Assembly: GCA_964344215.1 (NCBI GenBank)
Contig: CAYFMP010000116.1
Coordinates: 1-8,098 of the forward strand
Direction of reading: 5' to 3'
Length of the DNA: 8,098 nt
DNA from: CAYFMP01 sp964344215
GTDB taxonomy: Bacteria > Pseudomonadota > Alphaproteobacteria > Rhodospirillales > Casp-alpha2
In this document: positions 6,713-8,098 of the stretch, one piece after another
Layout of the letters: every line of letters starts with the position of its first letter
How positions within the stretch are numbered: the stretch's first letter is position 1
Made by a program: the position numbers and the translations under genes
Notes under the pieces: model-generated
Database searches by the model: none
What the model saw: the letters and a program-made list of their open reading frames with translations, nothing else
Told to the model about the DNA's origin: nothing

Positions 6713-7963
6713 ATGGCGAAGCAACCCTCCCTCGACGGTCGCCAGCTCGACGTCATCGTTGTCGGCGGCGGTCTGGTCGGCGGCGCCATGGCGTCGGCGT
6801 TCGGACAGAGCGGCCTTGAGGTATGCGTAATCGACGGGATGGACCCGGCGGCCGGTCTGAAAGCCGCCTTCGACGGCAGGGCATCGGCCATCGCATTGGC
6901 CAGCCGGCGCGTCCTGCAGGGCCTCGGCGTGTGGGGGCACCTCGGCGACCGGCCGGCACCGATCCTCGATATCCGGGTATCGGAGGGCCAATCGCTGCTG
7001 TTTCTCCATTACGACCATCGCGAGGTCGGCGACGAGCCGTTCGGCCACATGGTCGAGAACCGGCACATGCGCGAAGCGTTGTTCGCGCGATTGCGGGAAC
7101 TGGACGGAGTCCGTTTACTGGCGCCGGCCCGGGTCGCGCGGCTGACCCGCACCGCGGCCGGCGCCGCCGCCGAGCTGGCCGACGGCCGACGGATCACCGC
7201 ACCGCTCGTCGTTGCCGCCGACGGACGTTCGTCGGCGACCCGCGAGGCGGCTGGAATCCGCATCGTCAAATGGCCCTACAATCAGTCGGCCATCGTCTGC
7301 ACGGTACGCCACGAAATCTGTCACGATTTCGTCGCCCACGAGCACTTCCTGCCGGCCGGGCCGTTCGCCATCCTGCCGTTGAACGGCGACGTCGCCGAAC
7401 CGGGACACTGCGCCTCCATCGTCTGGACCGAAAGGACCGACTTGGCGGCGACCATCATGAAACTCGACGAGAAACCCTTCCAGGCCGAGCTCGGCCGCCG
7501 GTTCGGCGATTTCCTGGGCTCGCTCGACGTGGTCGGGCCGCGCTGGTGCCATCCTTTGGGACTGCAGTTCGCCGAAACCGCCATCGGCCAGCGCCTGGCC
7601 CTGGTCGGGGATGCCAGCCACGGCATGCACCCGATCGCCGGCCAGGGTCTGAACATGGGCCTGCGCGACGTCGCCGCCCTGGCCGAGGCGGTGCTGGACG
7701 CCCGCCGACTCGGTCTCGACATCGGTACCGAAACCGTGCTCGGGCGCTATCAACGTTGGCGTCGTTTCGACAACACGCTGATGCTGGCCGCCACCGACGG
7801 GCTGAACCGGCTGTTCTCGAACCGCATCCGGCCTTTGCGGCTGGTCCGCGACCTCGGCCTGGCCGCGGTCGACCGGATGCCTCCGGTGAAACGCATGTTC
7901 ATGCGCCACGCCATGGGGCTGGTCGGCGACCTGCCACGCCTGATGCGCGGCGAGGCGCTCTAG
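6713..7963 (+). CDS. UbiH/UbiF/VisC/COQ6-family FAD-dependent hydroxylase (ubiquinone synthesis)
   Basis: A 416-residue flavoprotein monooxygenase of the usual length for the family. It has the N-terminal dinucleotide-binding motif DVIVVGGGLVGG (residues 13-24), the DG motif VVAADGRSSATRE with Asp170-Gly171, and the GD motif VGDASHGMHPIAGQGLNMG with Gly299-Asp300. The HPIAGQGLN stretch is the UbiH/COQ6 family signature. Members hydroxylate the ubiquinone ring using FAD, NAD(P)H and oxygen. Alphaproteobacteria may use UbiL, UbiH, UbiF or UbiM for different ring positions, and the sequence does not tell me which this is. The ATG at 6713 is chosen because it places the FAD motif as expected; an in-frame TTG at 6683 would add ten residues, and neither has a good Shine-Dalgarno. 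It diverges from glnK-amtB. Its TAG stop lies in repeat copy 4. Confidence 0.9.
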   Translation: MAKQPSLDGRQLDVIVVGGGLVGGAMASAFGQSGLEVCVIDGMDPAAGLKAAFDGRASAIALASRRVLQGLGVWGHLGDRPAPILDIRVSEGQSLLFLHYDHREVGDEPFGHMVENRHMREALFARLRELDGVRLLAPARVARLTRTAAGAAAELADGRRITAPLVVAADGRSSATREAAGIRIVKWPYNQSAIVCTVRHEICHDFVAHEHFLPAGPFAILPLNGDVAEPGHCASIVWTERTDLAATIMKLDEKPFQAELGRRFGDFLGSLDVVGPRWCHPLGLQFAETAIGQRLALVGDASHGMHPIAGQGLNMGLRDVAALAEAVLDARRLGLDIGTETVLGRYQRWRRFDNTLMLAATDGLNRLFSNRIRPLRLVRDLGLAAVDRMPPVKRMFMRHAMGLVGDLPRLMRGEAL

Positions 7964-8042
7964 ATCGGATCACGTTTTGTCGGAAACACTGAGGTGTCGA
8001 CGACAAAACGTGTGAATCCGATCGGTTTCAATGATGTAGAGC
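7957..8042. repeat. 86-bp palindromic repeat, copy 4 (downstream of the hydroxylase gene)
   Basis: It is bounded by GCTCTA (7957-7962) and TAGAGC (8037-8042). The main stem pairs GATCGGATCACGTTTTGTCG (7963-7982) with CGACAAAACGTG (8001-8012) and ATCCGATC (8016-8023), giving 20 base pairs with one three-base bulge. The loop can form a further ACAC/GTGT stem. It shares GTGAATCCGATCGG and the TAGAGC ends with the repeats around lolA, but the ACGTTTTGTCG arm is its own. The hydroxylase stop TAG (7961-7963) lies in its left end. There is no T-run, so terminator activity is uncertain. Confidence 0.75.
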
Positions 8043-8098
8043 AGACTTATACCAGGCGACATTGATGGTGACTCGAAACGGGATTCCCATATTTTGTA

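Noticed and set aside
7115..7909. A 264-codon open frame on the minus strand opposite the hydroxylase gene
   Set aside because: It is antisense to a gene with full family motifs, has no domain I can recognise, and is of the kind expected by chance in GC-rich DNA.
6823..7992. A 389-codon open frame overlapping the hydroxylase gene in another plus frame
   Set aside because: The product is very rich in Arg, Pro and Gly, typical of a frame-shifted reading of GC-rich coding DNA, while the other frame has clear FAD-hydroxylase motifs.

Overview
The window looks like chromosomal DNA from a GC-rich alphaproteobacterium, most likely Rhodospirillales-like. This rests on codon use, on the protein types, and on the side-by-side grouping of glnK-amtB, a DapC-type aminotransferase, ftsK and lolA, an arrangement I remember from that group but could not check by search. 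All six protein genes are housekeeping genes and look intact. I see no tRNA, rRNA, CRISPR array, transposase or phage gene.

Layout. On the minus strand, from right to left, are glnK (PII signal protein), amtB (ammonium channel), a strong intrinsic terminator, a DapC-like aminotransferase, ftsK (DNA translocase) and lolA (lipoprotein carrier). On the plus strand, diverging from glnK, is a UbiH/COQ6-family flavin hydroxylase of ubiquinone synthesis. The 326-base gap between glnK and the hydroxylase holds a sigma-54-like -24/-12 sequence facing glnK, an exact match to the IHF consensus just upstream of it, and a very AT-rich patch. This is the usual architecture of a nitrogen-regulated promoter.

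How the genes work together. GlnK and AmtB form one functional unit: GlnK plugs AmtB when nitrogen is plentiful, and the 10-base spacing with a stop codon overlapping the amtB ribosome-binding site fits translational coupling. DapC would supply lysine and meso-diaminopimelate for peptidoglycan. FtsK acts in chromosome segregation at the septum, and LolA in envelope biogenesis. The hydroxylase serves the respiratory quinone pool.

The least ordinary part is non-coding. A family of imperfect palindromes (about 60-86 bp, ends TAGAG/CTCTA, core AATCCGATCGG) occurs four times. Two 64-bp copies in opposite orientation bracket lolA (57 of 64 positions identical after reverse-complementing one). A third, diverged copy sits next to ftsK and a longer relative follows the hydroxylase gene. 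The stop codons of lolA, ftsK and the hydroxylase all lie inside the ends of these palindromes. I found no convincing new multi-gene system; the repeat family and its link to stop codons is the observation most worth following.
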